A stretch of 9,485 bases of DNA from an uncultured Eubacteriales bacterium (GCA_934546985.1 CAKTEE010000023.1:1-9485); one strand, 5' to 3'. Positions 1 through 7,314 are shown, counted from the first letter of the stretch. The notes: generated by a model not told the origin, from the sequence alone. Made by a program: numbers and translations.

Positions 1-74
1 GTGGGAACAACAGGGCTCGAACCTGTGACCCTCTGCTTGTAAGGCAGATGCTCTCCCAGCTGAGCTATGCTCCC
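1..74 (-). tRNA. tRNA-Val (anticodon UAC), 3' end at window edge
   Basis: Read on the minus strand this folds into a full cloverleaf. The acceptor stem GGGAGCA (74-68) pairs with TGTTCCC (9-3) with one G-U pair. The anticodon stem TCTGC/GCAGA encloses the loop CTTACAA, giving anticodon TAC for valine. The T arm carries the usual GGTTCGAGCC. The discriminator A is at position 2, and position 1 is the C that would begin an encoded CCA; the rest lies outside the window. With U34 this tRNA would read GUA and probably other valine codons. Confidence 0.96.
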
Positions 75-116
75 ATATGCCTGCTGAACTCTGGGCCTTC
101 CGTCAGCGACTTATAC

Positions 117-145
117 ATTCTATAACATATGGAGCTAAATGTCAA
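117..145 (-). promoter_or_regulatory. Sigma-A promoter of the tRNA-Val gene
   Basis: On the minus strand a perfect -35 box TTGACA (145-140) is followed after exactly 17 nt by TAGAAT (122-117), one mismatch from the -10 consensus. Transcription would start near 110, about 36 nt before the mature tRNA 5' end. The leader between them would be removed by RNase P, whose RNA is encoded further along in this window. Confidence 0.85.
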
Positions 146-442
146 CTGTTTTTTTAAAATTTTTTTAATTGCCTCATTTTGTCGGTTACATTGTTATTCT
201 ATGCTTCAAAATCCAAAATGATACTGTTATGACAAGAAAATTTTTACGTTGGCATATCAAATGGATTACAGGTAATTCAGCCGCAAAATAAATGCAGATT
301 TTCATACCGGAACAGCAGTGTTGGCCATAAATTATGCAGGGTCAGAGGCAGTGGAATGCTTTTTATTATTAGAGGATTTTATTCCACGGGGAATTATATT
401 AATAACATTTCTGTATTTTTTCTGGATTATTAAAATTTGAAA

Positions 443-472
443 ATAGAAAAATTTTTATGTTTTCCCGAATAA
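443..472 (+). promoter_or_regulatory. Weak candidate sigma-H promoter for spoIIA
   Basis: In B. subtilis spoIIA is transcribed by sigma-H with Spo0A~P. The sigma-H pattern is RnAGGAwWW, 11-12 nt, RnnGAATww. Here ATAGAAAAA (443-451, one mismatch in the AGGA core) lies 12 nt before cccGAATAA (464-472, one mismatch). Spacing is right, but the site is over 220 nt upstream of the gene and in AT-rich DNA where chance matches are likely. Another near match at 371-396 (AGGATTT and GGGGAATTA) has spacing 3-4 nt too short. Confidence 0.2.
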
Positions 473-555
473 TGTCGGTATGGAAATGGCAGAATAAAGT
501 TATATTTTCTAAATGATGCAGACAGTATGAAACATTGCCGCGAATATACAGCATA

Positions 556-583
556 GGTGTCGGTTGATTTTTTATTCGACACC
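556..583. promoter_or_regulatory. Inverted repeat with Spo0A-box-like arms
   Basis: GGTGTCG (556-562) and CGACACC (577-583) form a perfect 7-bp inverted repeat around a 14-nt AT-rich spacer. The right arm read on the minus strand gives TGTCGAA, an exact Spo0A box; the left arm read on the plus strand gives TGTCGGT, five of seven. It lies 111 nt upstream of the spoIIAA start, a reasonable place for Spo0A~P binding. It could instead be a small RNA hairpin; no U tract supports a terminator. Confidence 0.35.
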
Positions 584-693
584 AGTAATCGAAGTTTTTT
601 TTATGTATGGTCTATTATCCTATGATTATTAAATGCCTTATCCATATTATTTCAATGAAAAGCTGACGAAACAGCAGGAAAGGATGGTAAAAG

Positions 694-1014
694 ATGGCAG
701 TTACACTGACTGGCGGGAATGAAGTGCTGACCGCGTATTTGGATGGAGAAATTGACCATCACAACGCAAAAAACCTTCGTACGCGGATTGATGATGCTGT
801 AAACAGGCAGCGGCCCAGAACATTGGTGCTGGATTTCCGGGGTGTTTCATTTATGGACAGTTCCGGTATCGGCCTTGTTATGGGACGTTACCGCCAAATG
901 CAGCAAATAGAAAACGGAAAACTGCAAATTGCAGGCGTAACCCAGCAGACAGCGAAAGTAATGCGTTTGGCAGGTTTGGACAGGCTTGCAAAAATCGAAG
1001 AAAGGAAGGAATAA
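694..1014 (+). CDS. spoIIAA: Anti-sigma F factor antagonist SpoIIAA
   Basis: A STAS-domain anti-anti-sigma factor of 106 residues (117 in B. subtilis). In the family the unphosphorylated form binds SpoIIAB and releases sigma-F in the forespore; SpoIIAB kinase inactivates it and SpoIIE phosphatase reactivates it. The signature MDSSGIGLVMGRYRQ is at 54-68, and Ser56 matches the phosphorylated Ser58 of B. subtilis. The early GEIDHHNA at 18-25 matches the family's GELDHHTA. The ATG is preceded by AGGAAAGGATGG (676-687). It is the first gene of the operon, with spoIIAB starting 2 nt after its stop. The C-terminus is shorter than in B. subtilis, but the core domain is intact. Confidence 0.96.
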   Translation: MAVTLTGGNEVLTAYLDGEIDHHNAKNLRTRIDDAVNRQRPRTLVLDFRGVSFMDSSGIGLVMGRYRQMQQIENGKLQIAGVTQQTAKVMRLAGLDRLAKIEERKE

Positions 1015-1016
1015 AA

Positions 1017-1460
1017 ATGAAGCCAAGCAATGAGATGAAATTGGTTATGGAAAGCCGTTCGTGCAACGAAAGCTTTGCGCGTGTTGCAGTATCTTCTTTT
1101 GTAGCCCAGCTTGACCCGACGATTGAAGAGATTAATGATATTAAAACAGCGGTCAGCGAAGCTGTTACCAACTGTATTGTCCATGCCTATGCGGAAGGGT
1201 TGGGGAAAATCTACATAACGGTTTCCATTTTTGAAGATAACCGTGTGCGCATTAAAATACGTGATACGGGTTGCGGTATTCCCGATATAAAGAAAGCGAT
1301 GGAGCCTTTATTTACCACTGCCGGTGAGGAACGTGCAGGGCTTGGTTTTGCTGTCATGGAAAGTTTTATGGACAAACTCAAGGTTCATTCCAAGGTAGAA
1401 AAAGGTACTACTATTAGTATGGAAAAGAGAATCTCCGTCCGCACAAGGCTCAATGGTTGA
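1017..1460 (+). CDS. spoIIAB: Anti-sigma F factor / serine kinase SpoIIAB
   Basis: A GHKL-fold kinase of 147 residues, essentially the family length. It holds sigma-F inactive in predivisional and mother cells and phosphorylates SpoIIAA with ATP. The N box SEAVTNCIVHAY (47-58) contains the Mg/ATP residue Asn52 and catalytic Glu48. The G1 box DTGCGIPD is at 83-90. The ATP-lid region MEPLFTTAGEERAGLGFAVM spans 95-114 and ends in the G2-type GLGF. An AAGGAAGGA (1002-1010) within the end of spoIIAA serves the ATG. Its last 8 nt overlap the start of sigF, so the anti-sigma factor and its target are probably made in balance by translational coupling. Confidence 0.96.
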   Translation: MKPSNEMKLVMESRSCNESFARVAVSSFVAQLDPTIEEINDIKTAVSEAVTNCIVHAYAEGLGKIYITVSIFEDNRVRIKIRDTGCGIPDIKKAMEPLFTTAGEERAGLGFAVMESFMDKLKVHSKVEKGTTISMEKRISVRTRLNG

Positions 1461-2121
1461 AACTGCTGTAAACAGGGAACGGCTGATTAATGAAAACCTT
1501 GGGTTGGTGCACGCGTGCGCCAACAAATTCCGGGGGCGTGGGCTGGAATATGACGATATGTTTCAGGCAGGCTGTGTGGGACTAGTCAAGGCGGCGGACG
1601 CGTTTGACTCTTCCCGTGGGTTTGCGTTTTCTACTTATGCGGTTCCGGTGATTCTTGGTGAAATTAAACGTATGTTCCGTGACGGCGGCGCGGTTAAAGT
1701 TGGCAGGGCGCTGAAGAAGAAAGCCCAAGACGCCATGCGGCAGAAAGAAAAGCTTGCAAATCTGCTTGGCAGAAGCCCAACGATTACAGAGCTTTCCCAG
1801 GCGCTGGGGATGGAGATTGCCGAAACGGCTGAAGTGCTTGCAGTTGCACAGCCTCCGCTTTCTCTGACGGTTGATGAAGAATCCGGCGGAGGACAGTTGG
1901 ATATCCCTGTTCCGCCGCCGGAGGATAAACTGTTTGACAGCCTTTCTCTGGCACAGGTAATGGAACATTTGGAGGAACGGGACAAAGAGCTAATCCATTT
2001 GCGCTATTACTGCGGTTTGACGCAGACGGTAACGGCACAGAAACTGGGCATGACCCAAGTTCAGGTATCACGGAGGGAAAAGCTGATTTTGTCCCGCTTG
2101 CGTGAAAGGCTAAACTGCTAA
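1453..2121 (+). CDS. sigF: Forespore RNA polymerase sigma factor sigma-F (SpoIIAC)
   Basis: A sigma-70 family member of 222 residues that directs the first forespore-specific transcription; the assignment over other sporulation sigmas rests on linkage to spoIIAA and spoIIAB. Region 2 is at about 11-80, with DDMFQAGCVGLVKAADAF (34-51) and the -10 recognition stretch FSTYAVPVILGEIKRMFRD (59-77). Region 3 is at about 82-135. Region 4 is at 164-220, with the helix-turn-helix TAQKLGMTQVQVSRREK (194-210). It lacks about 30 N-terminal residues found in B. subtilis sigma-F (255). Arg208 stands where most relatives, as I recall them, have Leu or Ile. The ATG has only a weak AAGG upstream and overlaps spoIIAB by 8 nt, implying coupled translation. 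Confidence 0.94.
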   Translation: MVETAVNRERLINENLGLVHACANKFRGRGLEYDDMFQAGCVGLVKAADAFDSSRGFAFSTYAVPVILGEIKRMFRDGGAVKVGRALKKKAQDAMRQKEKLANLLGRSPTITELSQALGMEIAETAEVLAVAQPPLSLTVDEESGGGQLDIPVPPPEDKLFDSLSLAQVMEHLEERDKELIHLRYYCGLTQTVTAQKLGMTQVQVSRREKLILSRLRERLNC

Positions 2122-2134
2122 ATGTAGGTACAGC

Positions 2135-2182
2135 AAAAAACAGCGTGCATCCGTTTTTTTTTACGGATACACGCTGTTTTTC
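2135..2182 (+). terminator. Intrinsic terminator of the spoIIA operon
   Basis: CAGCGTGcATCCGT (2141-2154) pairs with ACGGATaCACGCTG (2163-2176), with one C-A mismatch and a T-rich loop. A runs (2135-2140) and T runs (2177-2181) flank the stem, so it can work in both directions. It lies 14 nt after the sigF stop. No spoVA genes follow, so the operon ends here. Confidence 0.9.
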
Positions 2183-2350
2183 GTATCATGAGAAACGATT
2201 ACATATTCTTTCGATTTTCTTACAATCCGGTTACATTTCTTGCTATTTGAAAGGAACGTGTTATTATGATAATTGCATCTGCACTCTGCGGAAGTTTTTT
2301 ACGGGTTTAAATTAGGAATTACCCGCTTGTTCCATCAGCAGAAAAATGGT

Positions 2351-2384
2351 AAAATAAAAAGAACCTGTTTAAGGCAGGTTCTTT
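2351..2384 (-). terminator. Intrinsic terminator of rnpB
   Basis: On the minus strand AAAGAACCTG (2384-2375) pairs with CAGGTTCTTT (2367-2358), a 10-bp stem with a 7-nt loop, followed by the U-rich tail TTTTTATTTT (2360-2351). It begins about 12 nt after the P1 helix of RNase P RNA closes, as expected for its terminator. Confidence 0.88.
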
Positions 2385-2395
2385 CTGTCAAAAAT

Positions 2396-2724
2396 GCGAC
2401 CAGACCTGTAAGCCGGGTTCTGTCGTGGACGACTATCTATCTCGACTGCACGTTGCCGTACAGCTCAAGCCACCCTTTGAGAAATACGCCGGGCAAGCGT
2501 GTATTCCCTGTCGGTGTTGCTTCGGATAGGGTTTGCAGAGCCGCATGGTCTCCCATGTGCTGGTGAGCTCTTACCTCGCCTTTCCACCCTTACCATGCAA
2601 AGCATGGCGGTATATCTCTGTTGCACTTTCCCTGAGGTCACCCTCGGCGGCCGTTAGCCGTTATCCTGCCCTGTGAAGCCCGGACTTTCCTCATGCATTG
2701 CACGCAGCCGTCCAGTCTGCTCGC
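2396..2724 (-). ncRNA. rnpB: RNase P RNA, bacterial type A
   Basis: The catalytic RNA of RNase P, which cuts 5' leaders from pre-tRNAs, read on the minus strand and about 329 nt long. The conserved 5' core GAGGAAAGTCCGGGCT (2692-2677) and 3' core ACAGAACCCGGCTTACAG (2423-2406) form the P4 region. The middle AAGGGTGGAAAGGCGAGGTAAGAGCTCACCA (residues split over about 2590-2560) matches the conserved P10/P11 area. The ends pair as P1: GCGA.CAGAC at the 5' end with GTCTG.TCGC at the 3' end, with one G-G mismatch. The 5' end is set by the promoter and the 3' end by P1; either may be off by a few bases. An open frame across it at 2273-2566 is chance. Confidence 0.96.
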
Positions 2725-2730
2725 AGGAAT

Positions 2731-2759
2731 ATTGTAAAGGATTGTATTTGGTTTGTCAA
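2731..2759 (-). promoter_or_regulatory. Sigma-A promoter of rnpB
   Basis: On the minus strand a perfect TTGACA (2759-2754), a 17-nt spacer, then TACAAT (2736-2731), one mismatch from consensus. The start site about 7 nt downstream (near 2724) coincides with the first base of the P1 helix. The LCP gene is divergent and begins only 39 nt beyond the -35 box, so its own promoter must overlap or lie very close; I could not identify it. Confidence 0.9.
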
Positions 2760-2797
2760 TGGTTTAAAGGGACCGGCAAAATAAGGAGTTGTTAATT

Positions 2798-3847
2798 TTG
2801 GAAGATATTTACAGCTATTCTAACGGGAAAAAACCGGAGGATTGGAGAAAAGAATACCTTCAGGAGCCAAAAAAGCCGCGTAGGACTCCCAAAAAACAAA
2901 AATATAAAAAAGCGAAAAAAGGGATTGGTATTAAAATCATTGCAGTTCTGCTTATCCTTGTTTTACTGCTGGCTGTTGGCGGCGGGGTTTTTTACTTCTC
3001 CAAGCTGAGTAAAATTAAGCGTTTAGATTTAAATGTGGACTCTGATAAATGGGTGGATCAGGATAGCCTTTATCAGGATAAGGATGTTACGAATATTATG
3101 CTGATTGGCATTGATAGGCGTTCTGAAGAAGAAAAAAGCCGTTCGGATACCATGATGCTTTTGTCAGTAGACAATAAGCATAAGGAGCTGAAAATGACTT
3201 CTTTTCTTCGGGATATGTGGGTTGAAATTCCCGGAAAAGGGGAACAGCGTTTGAATGCCGCTTATGCATATGGCGGACCGGAATTGTTGCTTGATACCAT
3301 TGAATATAATTTTAAGGTTCGTGTAGACCGCGTTGCTGTTGTTGATTTTACAGCTTTCGAGAAAGTAATTAATATACTTGGCGGCGTTGAGGTGGAACTT
3401 ACGGAAAAGGAAGCCAAATTTATGCATGATACTCTTCAAATGAATGTGCAGGCAGGTCCAACCAAATTCAATGGAGACGAAGCGCTGTGGTATTGCCGTA
3501 TCCGTAAACTGGACAGCGACTTTGGCAGGACAACCCGTCAGCGTAAACTGATGACTGCTGTAGTGGATTCCAGCCGAGATGCGGGAATATTTAAGCTGAA
3601 TGATATGATAGACAATGTTTTGCCGCTGATTGAGACAAACCTGACGGATACGGAGATTACGCAGCTTGGGTTGGGATACGTTACAAAATATGCAAAGTAT
3701 GAAGTTGGACAGTTCAGTGTTCCGGCAGATGGTACTTGGTGGGATAAAAAGGTAAACAAAGCACAGGTGCTTGGGATTGATTTGGAAAAGAACCAAAAAC
3801 TGCTTTACGATTTTATTTATGGCGATGCTGTGAAATCAAAAGAATAA
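2798..3847 (+). CDS. LytR-CpsA-Psr (LCP) family cell-wall polymer ligase
   Basis: LCP enzymes sit on the outside of the membrane and transfer wall teichoic acid or other polymers from undecaprenyl pyrophosphate to peptidoglycan. The 349-residue product has a Lys/Arg-rich cytoplasmic N-terminus (about 20-45), one membrane segment IIAVLLILVLLLAVGGGVFYF (about 47-67) and an extracellular LCP domain from about 95. Visible conserved pieces are NIMLIGIDRR (99-108), SRSDTMMLLS (114-123), SFLRDMWVEIPG (135-146) and RLNAAYAYGG (151-160), containing the Asp and Arg residues that hold the pyrophosphate. The TTG at 2798 is chosen because AAGGAG (2783-2788) lies 9 nt before it; an in-frame TTG at 2789 abuts that site and is unlikely. 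No teichoic acid genes are adjacent, so the polymer is unknown. Confidence 0.9.
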   Translation: MEDIYSYSNGKKPEDWRKEYLQEPKKPRRTPKKQKYKKAKKGIGIKIIAVLLILVLLLAVGGGVFYFSKLSKIKRLDLNVDSDKWVDQDSLYQDKDVTNIMLIGIDRRSEEEKSRSDTMMLLSVDNKHKELKMTSFLRDMWVEIPGKGEQRLNAAYAYGGPELLLDTIEYNFKVRVDRVAVVDFTAFEKVINILGGVEVELTEKEAKFMHDTLQMNVQAGPTKFNGDEALWYCRIRKLDSDFGRTTRQRKLMTAVVDSSRDAGIFKLNDMIDNVLPLIETNLTDTEITQLGLGYVTKYAKYEVGQFSVPADGTWWDKKVNKAQVLGIDLEKNQKLLYDFIYGDAVKSKE

Positions 3848-3850
3848 ATG

Positions 3851-3897
3851 AAATCATCCGGCTGTGAGGCGTATGCGCCTGCGGCCGGATTTGTTTT
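3851..3897 (+). terminator. Intrinsic terminator after the LCP gene
   Basis: ATCCGGC (3856-3862) pairs with GCCGGAT (3884-3890), with an inner stem AGGCG/CGCCT (3867-3871, 3876-3880), followed by TTGTTTTT. It lies just after the LCP stop codon, making that gene a single transcription unit on its downstream side. Confidence 0.85.
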
Positions 3898-3909
3898 TCT
3901 GTAAAATGT

Positions 3910-3938
3910 TTGCCTTTTCGCACGCGATAAGGTAAAAT
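3910..3938 (+). promoter_or_regulatory. Sigma-A promoter of the pcrA-like gene
   Basis: TTGCCT (3910-3915) and TAAAAT (3933-3938) are separated by 17 nt; the boxes match consensus at four and five of six positions. A start near 3945 leaves a short AT-rich leader before GAGGTG (3970-3975) and the ATG at 3982. Confidence 0.65.
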
Positions 3939-3981
3939 AATATACTATATAATTTGATTTTAAAAATATGAGGTGTAATAG

Positions 3982-6330
3982 ATGAGTATTTTCCCACAGA
4001 GCTTTTTGGAATTGCGCAAAGCAGTTATAGATAAAGAATACAGCCGTATGAACCCTATGCAGAAACAGGCGGTATTTCATACGGAAGGGCCTCTGCTGAT
4101 TCTTGCGGGCGCAGGTAGTGGAAAAACTACAGTTCTGGTTAACCGGATATCCAATATTATAAAGTACGGAAAAGCTTATCATTCAGATTATGTTCCGCCG
4201 GTGGATGATGAAGATATGGCTTTTTTGAATGAATATCTGCATACAGGGGAAGGGGATCAGCAGAGGGTTCGCGGATTGCTTTCCGTGAGCGCAGCGAAGC
4301 CATGGCAGATTCTTGCCATTACTTTCACCAATAAAGCCGCCGGTGAACTGAAAGAAAGGCTTTGTTCCAGTATTGGGCCGGAAGCAGACGAAATTTGGGC
4401 AAGCACGTTTCATTCTGCATGTGCGCGTATCCTCCGGCGCGATGGCGGCAGGCTTGGTTATTCCAGCCATTTTACTGTTTATGATACGGATGATTCCCGC
4501 CGTTTGATGAAGGAGTGCCAGCGGTATCTTGGCATTGAAGATAAGGTTTTATCACATAAACTGATCCTGAATGAAATCAGCAAGGCAAAGGATGCTTTGA
4601 TTTCTCCCGAGGAATATCAGGCGCAGGCGGGTTCTGATTACCGTTTGAAAAAAATCGGCGAGGCTTATGCGCTTTACCAGAAAATGCTGAAAAATGCAGA
4701 CGCAATGGATTTTGACGATTTGCTGGTAAAAACTGTGGAGCTTCTGCAAAAGGAAGAAGATATCAGAGAATATTATCAGCGCCGTTTTCGCTATGTTTTA
4801 GTAGATGAATATCAAGATACAAACCATGCACAGTATGTCCTGACCCGTCTGCTTGCAGAAGGGCATCGCAACCTATGTGTGGTAGGTGATGATGATCAGA
4901 GTATCTATCGTTTCCGCGGCGCTACGATTGAAAATATATTGAGCTTTGAAAATCATTATCCTGAGGCAATGGTTATTCGTCTGGAACAAAATTACCGTTC
5001 TACGCAAACCATACTTGACGCGGCAAACGCAGTAATTTCCCATAACAGTGCGCGTAAGGGTAAAAATCTATGGACGGAAAATGGAACCGGCGAAAAGATT
5101 ACAGTTCATACGGCAATATCAGAGCGGGACGAAGCGCAGTTTATTGCAGATACAATTATGGAATCCACAGAAAAAGGCAGACGGTGGTCTGATCATTGTA
5201 TTTTGTACCGTATAAATGCTCAGTCCAATACTTTGGAAACCATGTGCCTGAAAATGGGGATTCCTTATAAGGTAGTCGGCGGCTTCCGGTTCTATGATCG
5301 AAAGGAAATAAAAGATGCGATAGCGTATCTGGCTGTAATTAACAACAACGCTGATAATATCCGTTTGCGCCGCATTATTAATGAACCGAAACGGTCAATT
5401 GGTGAAACAACAGTTTCCAAAGCTTCGGAAATAGCCGCGGGATTAGGAATCAGCCTGTTTGAGGTGCTCAAGACTGCTGATGAATATGAGCCAATCCGCC
5501 GCAGCGCGCAGAAACTCAAGTTGTTTGCCGCTATGATTGATGAGTTGACACAGCTTTCAGAAGAACTGCCCCTGCATGAACTGTTTGATGTAATGCTGCA
5601 AAAGACCGGTTATCTCAGTATGCTGGAATGTGATAAGGAACAGGGACCTGACAGGATTGCCAACCTGCACGAACTTTCTACCAATATCCTGCATTATGAG
5701 CAGGAAAACGAAGAACCGGATCTTTCCGGATTTTTAGAGGAAGTTTCCTTAATCAGTGATTTAGACAGCTTGGATGATAATGATGACCGTGTTGTTATGA
5801 TGACGTTGCATTCTGCGAAAGGTTTGGAGTTCCCGGTGGTGTTTATTGCAGGTATGGAGGATGGTATCTTCCCTGGAATGCAGTCCATTTATAACCCGGA
5901 TGATATTGAAGAAGAACGCCGCCTTGCCTATGTTGGCATTACGCGGGCAAAGCAGAGGCTATATATCACCAATGCGGAAACCCGTATGCTGTATGGACAG
6001 ACGAACCGCAACCGTCCCTCAAGGTTTTTGAATGAAATACCCTCGGAATTGGTTGAGCATAACCGCCTGAGAATTGTTAAAATGGAACGGACTGCAGTGA
6101 AAGAAGCGCCTGCACAGGTGTCCCGTGGTTTTACACGCACTGCAGTCCAGAGCGGAGCAAAACCTGCACAGGCATATCGTGTCGGTGATACGGTGATACA
6201 TAAATCTTTTGGTGTGGGCGTGGTGCTCACGGCACAGCCTGTCGCGAATGATACCCTGTTAGAAATTGCATTTGATAAAGCAGGGACAAAGAAGCTTATG
6301 GCAAATTTTGCGCGTTTAACGAAGCAATAA
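3982..6330 (+). CDS. pcrA: ATP-dependent 3'-5' DNA helicase, PcrA/UvrD type
   Basis: A 782-residue superfamily 1A helicase (B. subtilis PcrA is about 740) that unwinds DNA in repair and clears replication obstacles. All family motifs are present: Q motif MNPMQKQAV (23-31), Walker A GAGSGKTT (43-50), Ia ITFTNKAA (113-120), Walker B VDEYQDTN (274-281), III VVGDDDQSIYRFRGA (300-314), IV LEQNYRST (334-341), V TLHSAKGLEF (608-617) and VI EERRLAYVGITRAKQRL (644-660). The C-terminal YRVGDTVIHKSFGVGVV (732-748) matches PcrA's Tudor-like RNA polymerase-binding module, favouring PcrA over Rep. Between motifs I and Ia about 40 extra residues (roughly 63-103) are inserted relative to B. subtilis, rich in Asp and Glu near DDEDM. 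No ligA or pcrB is adjacent. Confidence 0.93.
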   Translation: MSIFPQSFLELRKAVIDKEYSRMNPMQKQAVFHTEGPLLILAGAGSGKTTVLVNRISNIIKYGKAYHSDYVPPVDDEDMAFLNEYLHTGEGDQQRVRGLLSVSAAKPWQILAITFTNKAAGELKERLCSSIGPEADEIWASTFHSACARILRRDGGRLGYSSHFTVYDTDDSRRLMKECQRYLGIEDKVLSHKLILNEISKAKDALISPEEYQAQAGSDYRLKKIGEAYALYQKMLKNADAMDFDDLLVKTVELLQKEEDIREYYQRRFRYVLVDEYQDTNHAQYVLTRLLAEGHRNLCVVGDDDQSIYRFRGATIENILSFENHYPEAMVIRLEQNYRSTQTILDAANAVISHNSARKGKNLWTENGTGEKITVHTAISERDEAQFIADTIMESTEKGRRWSDHCILYRINAQSNTLETMCLKMGIPYKVVGGFRFYDRKEIKDAIAYLAVINNNADNIRLRRIINEPKRSIGETTVSKASEIAAGLGISLFEVLKTADEYEPIRRSAQKLKLFAAMIDELTQLSEELPLHELFDVMLQKTGYLSMLECDKEQGPDRIANLHELSTNILHYEQENEEPDLSGFLEEVSLISDLDSLDDNDDRVVMMTLHSAKGLEFPVVFIAGMEDGIFPGMQSIYNPDDIEEERRLAYVGITRAKQRLYITNAETRMLYGQTNRNRPSRFLNEIPSELVEHNRLRIVKMERTAVKEAPAQVSRGFTRTAVQSGAKPAQAYRVGDTVIHKSFGVGVVLTAQPVANDTLLEIAFDKAGTKKLMANFARLTKQ

Positions 6331-6353
6331 TGACAGGCTTTCGCAAATTTGGA

Positions 6354-6379
6354 ACCATTTTTTTCCTCCGACATACACT
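6354..6379 (+). promoter_or_regulatory. Candidate sigma-E/sigma-K type promoter of the Cys-rich gene
   Basis: CATACACT (6372-6379) matches the sigma-E -10 consensus CATACAnT exactly. Read as sigma-K, CATAnnnTA matches except the last base, and an AC at 6354-6355 lies 16 nt upstream as that factor's -35 expects. The sigma-E -35 (kmATATT) is not evident, so the factor cannot be decided. No good sigma-A promoter is visible in the 93 nt between pcrA and this gene, and no convincing terminator follows pcrA, so read-through is also possible. Confidence 0.35.
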
Positions 6380-6423
6380 GTAATGAAGTTTAATTCAAAA
6401 AACTTTATTTAGGAGGATTTTCT

Positions 6424-7314
6424 ATGGCAGAACACAGATTTAACACAGCCCAACCTCTGGTGAGTAACCTGAACAGAGAAGAAGATTGCCCTGCGGAAGA
6501 AACCAATGAAATTGCCGAGGAACTCGGTGCTCCGAACGACAGAATCAGCGAAGCCGTCTGCATTGACGCTGCCCGCGTATTTGATTCCTGTGCAGACAAA
6601 GATTGTCTTGCCGACCTGCGTGTATATTTTACTGACTGTGCCCAGCCGATTATTGATGCGGCAACAAGTATCCGCTGCCGCAAAGCGGAAATTATCACAT
6701 GTTATGTGGATGTAGAGTCTGTTCCCTTTAATAAAGGCTTTTATTCTGTTGACATGACGTTTTTCTTCCGTATCTCTTTGGACGCTTATTCCGTACCAAT
6801 GGCGCCGCCTGTTACAGTGGAGGGACTTTCCGTATTCTCCAAGAAGTGCATTCTTTATGGCAGTGAAGGCAGTGTAAAAGTTTATACATCTGAATATATT
6901 CCCGATGATTTTGATGAGCAATTTACTCCGGTGAATACAAATCCAAAAGCAAAAGTGCAGGCGGTTGACCCGATTTGCCTGAACGCAAAGGTTTGTGAAA
7001 TCAAGTGCTGTGAGCCTTGCTGTGCGCCTGCAAATATCTGCAAATGCTTCAAGGGTGACTTTAGTTGTGTAAATCCAACTAAGGGTGTCTATGTAACCTT
7101 AGGCTTGTTTACTATTGTAGAACTGGAACGCGATGTGCAAATGCTGATGCCGGCTTACGATTATTGTATTCCTGAAAAAGAGTGCTGCTTCTCTGCGGAT
7201 GACCCTTGTGATATTTTCCGCCAGATTAAGTTCCCTCTTGGACAGTTCTTCCCATCCCGTGATGCATCTGTGGATGATGATATGCCTAACTGCGGCTGTG
7301 GCTGCGGTAAATAG
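6424..7314 (+). CDS. Cysteine-rich protein of unknown function, possible spore component
   Basis: I do not recognise a named family. The 296-residue product has 24 cysteines (8 percent), with no signal peptide or membrane segment. They cluster at 185-215, including CCEPCC (195-200) and CKC (206-208), again at 248-262, and in the end NCGCGCGK (289-296). The first half (62-156) looks like an ordinary beta-rich domain with few cysteines, for example YVDVESV and KGFYSVDMTFFFRISLDAY. The start has an ideal AGGAGG (6411-6416) 7 nt upstream. Clustered cysteines ending in a CGCGC tail could bind metal or form disulfide cross-links as in clostridial spore coat and exosporium proteins. With the sporulation-like promoter upstream, a coat role is my inference. 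The gene is a single unit closed by a hairpin. Confidence 0.8.
   Translation: MAEHRFNTAQPLVSNLNREEDCPAEETNEIAEELGAPNDRISEAVCIDAARVFDSCADKDCLADLRVYFTDCAQPIIDAATSIRCRKAEIITCYVDVESVPFNKGFYSVDMTFFFRISLDAYSVPMAPPVTVEGLSVFSKKCILYGSEGSVKVYTSEYIPDDFDEQFTPVNTNPKAKVQAVDPICLNAKVCEIKCCEPCCAPANICKCFKGDFSCVNPTKGVYVTLGLFTIVELERDVQMLMPAYDYCIPEKECCFSADDPCDIFRQIKFPLGQFFPSRDASVDDDMPNCGCGCGK

Larger units (their letters stand above)
146..693. other. AT-rich intergenic region upstream of spoIIA
   Basis: No open reading frame or RNA gene is visible in about 550 bases. The stretch is rich in A/T runs and has stops in all frames. Three copies of TGTCGGT (180-186, 473-479 and within 556-562) and one exact TGTCGAA on the minus strand (near 576-582) resemble the Spo0A box TGNCGAA. 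A TGACGAA also occurs at 664-670, just before the spoIIAA ribosome binding site. There is no dacF upstream of spoIIA, unlike Bacillus subtilis. The long spacing suggests a sizeable regulatory region for the sporulation operon. Confidence 0.5.

Noticed and set aside
371..396. AGGATTT and GGGGAATTA as a sigma-H promoter
   Set aside because: The boxes are good but the spacing is 3-4 nt too short.
888..1184. Minus-strand open frames across spoIIA, and similar ones across the LCP and pcrA genes
   Set aside because: They overlap strongly conserved plus-strand genes, lack ribosome sites and show no recognisable domains.
2266..2310. 14-codon ORF (MIIASALCGSFLRV) after an AAGGA
   Set aside because: Very short, in AT-rich DNA between two terminators, with no convincing promoter and no associated structure.
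2273..2566. 97-codon open frame on the plus strand
   Set aside because: It runs through the RNase P RNA on the opposite strand, has no ribosome site, and its sequence is explained by the structured RNA.
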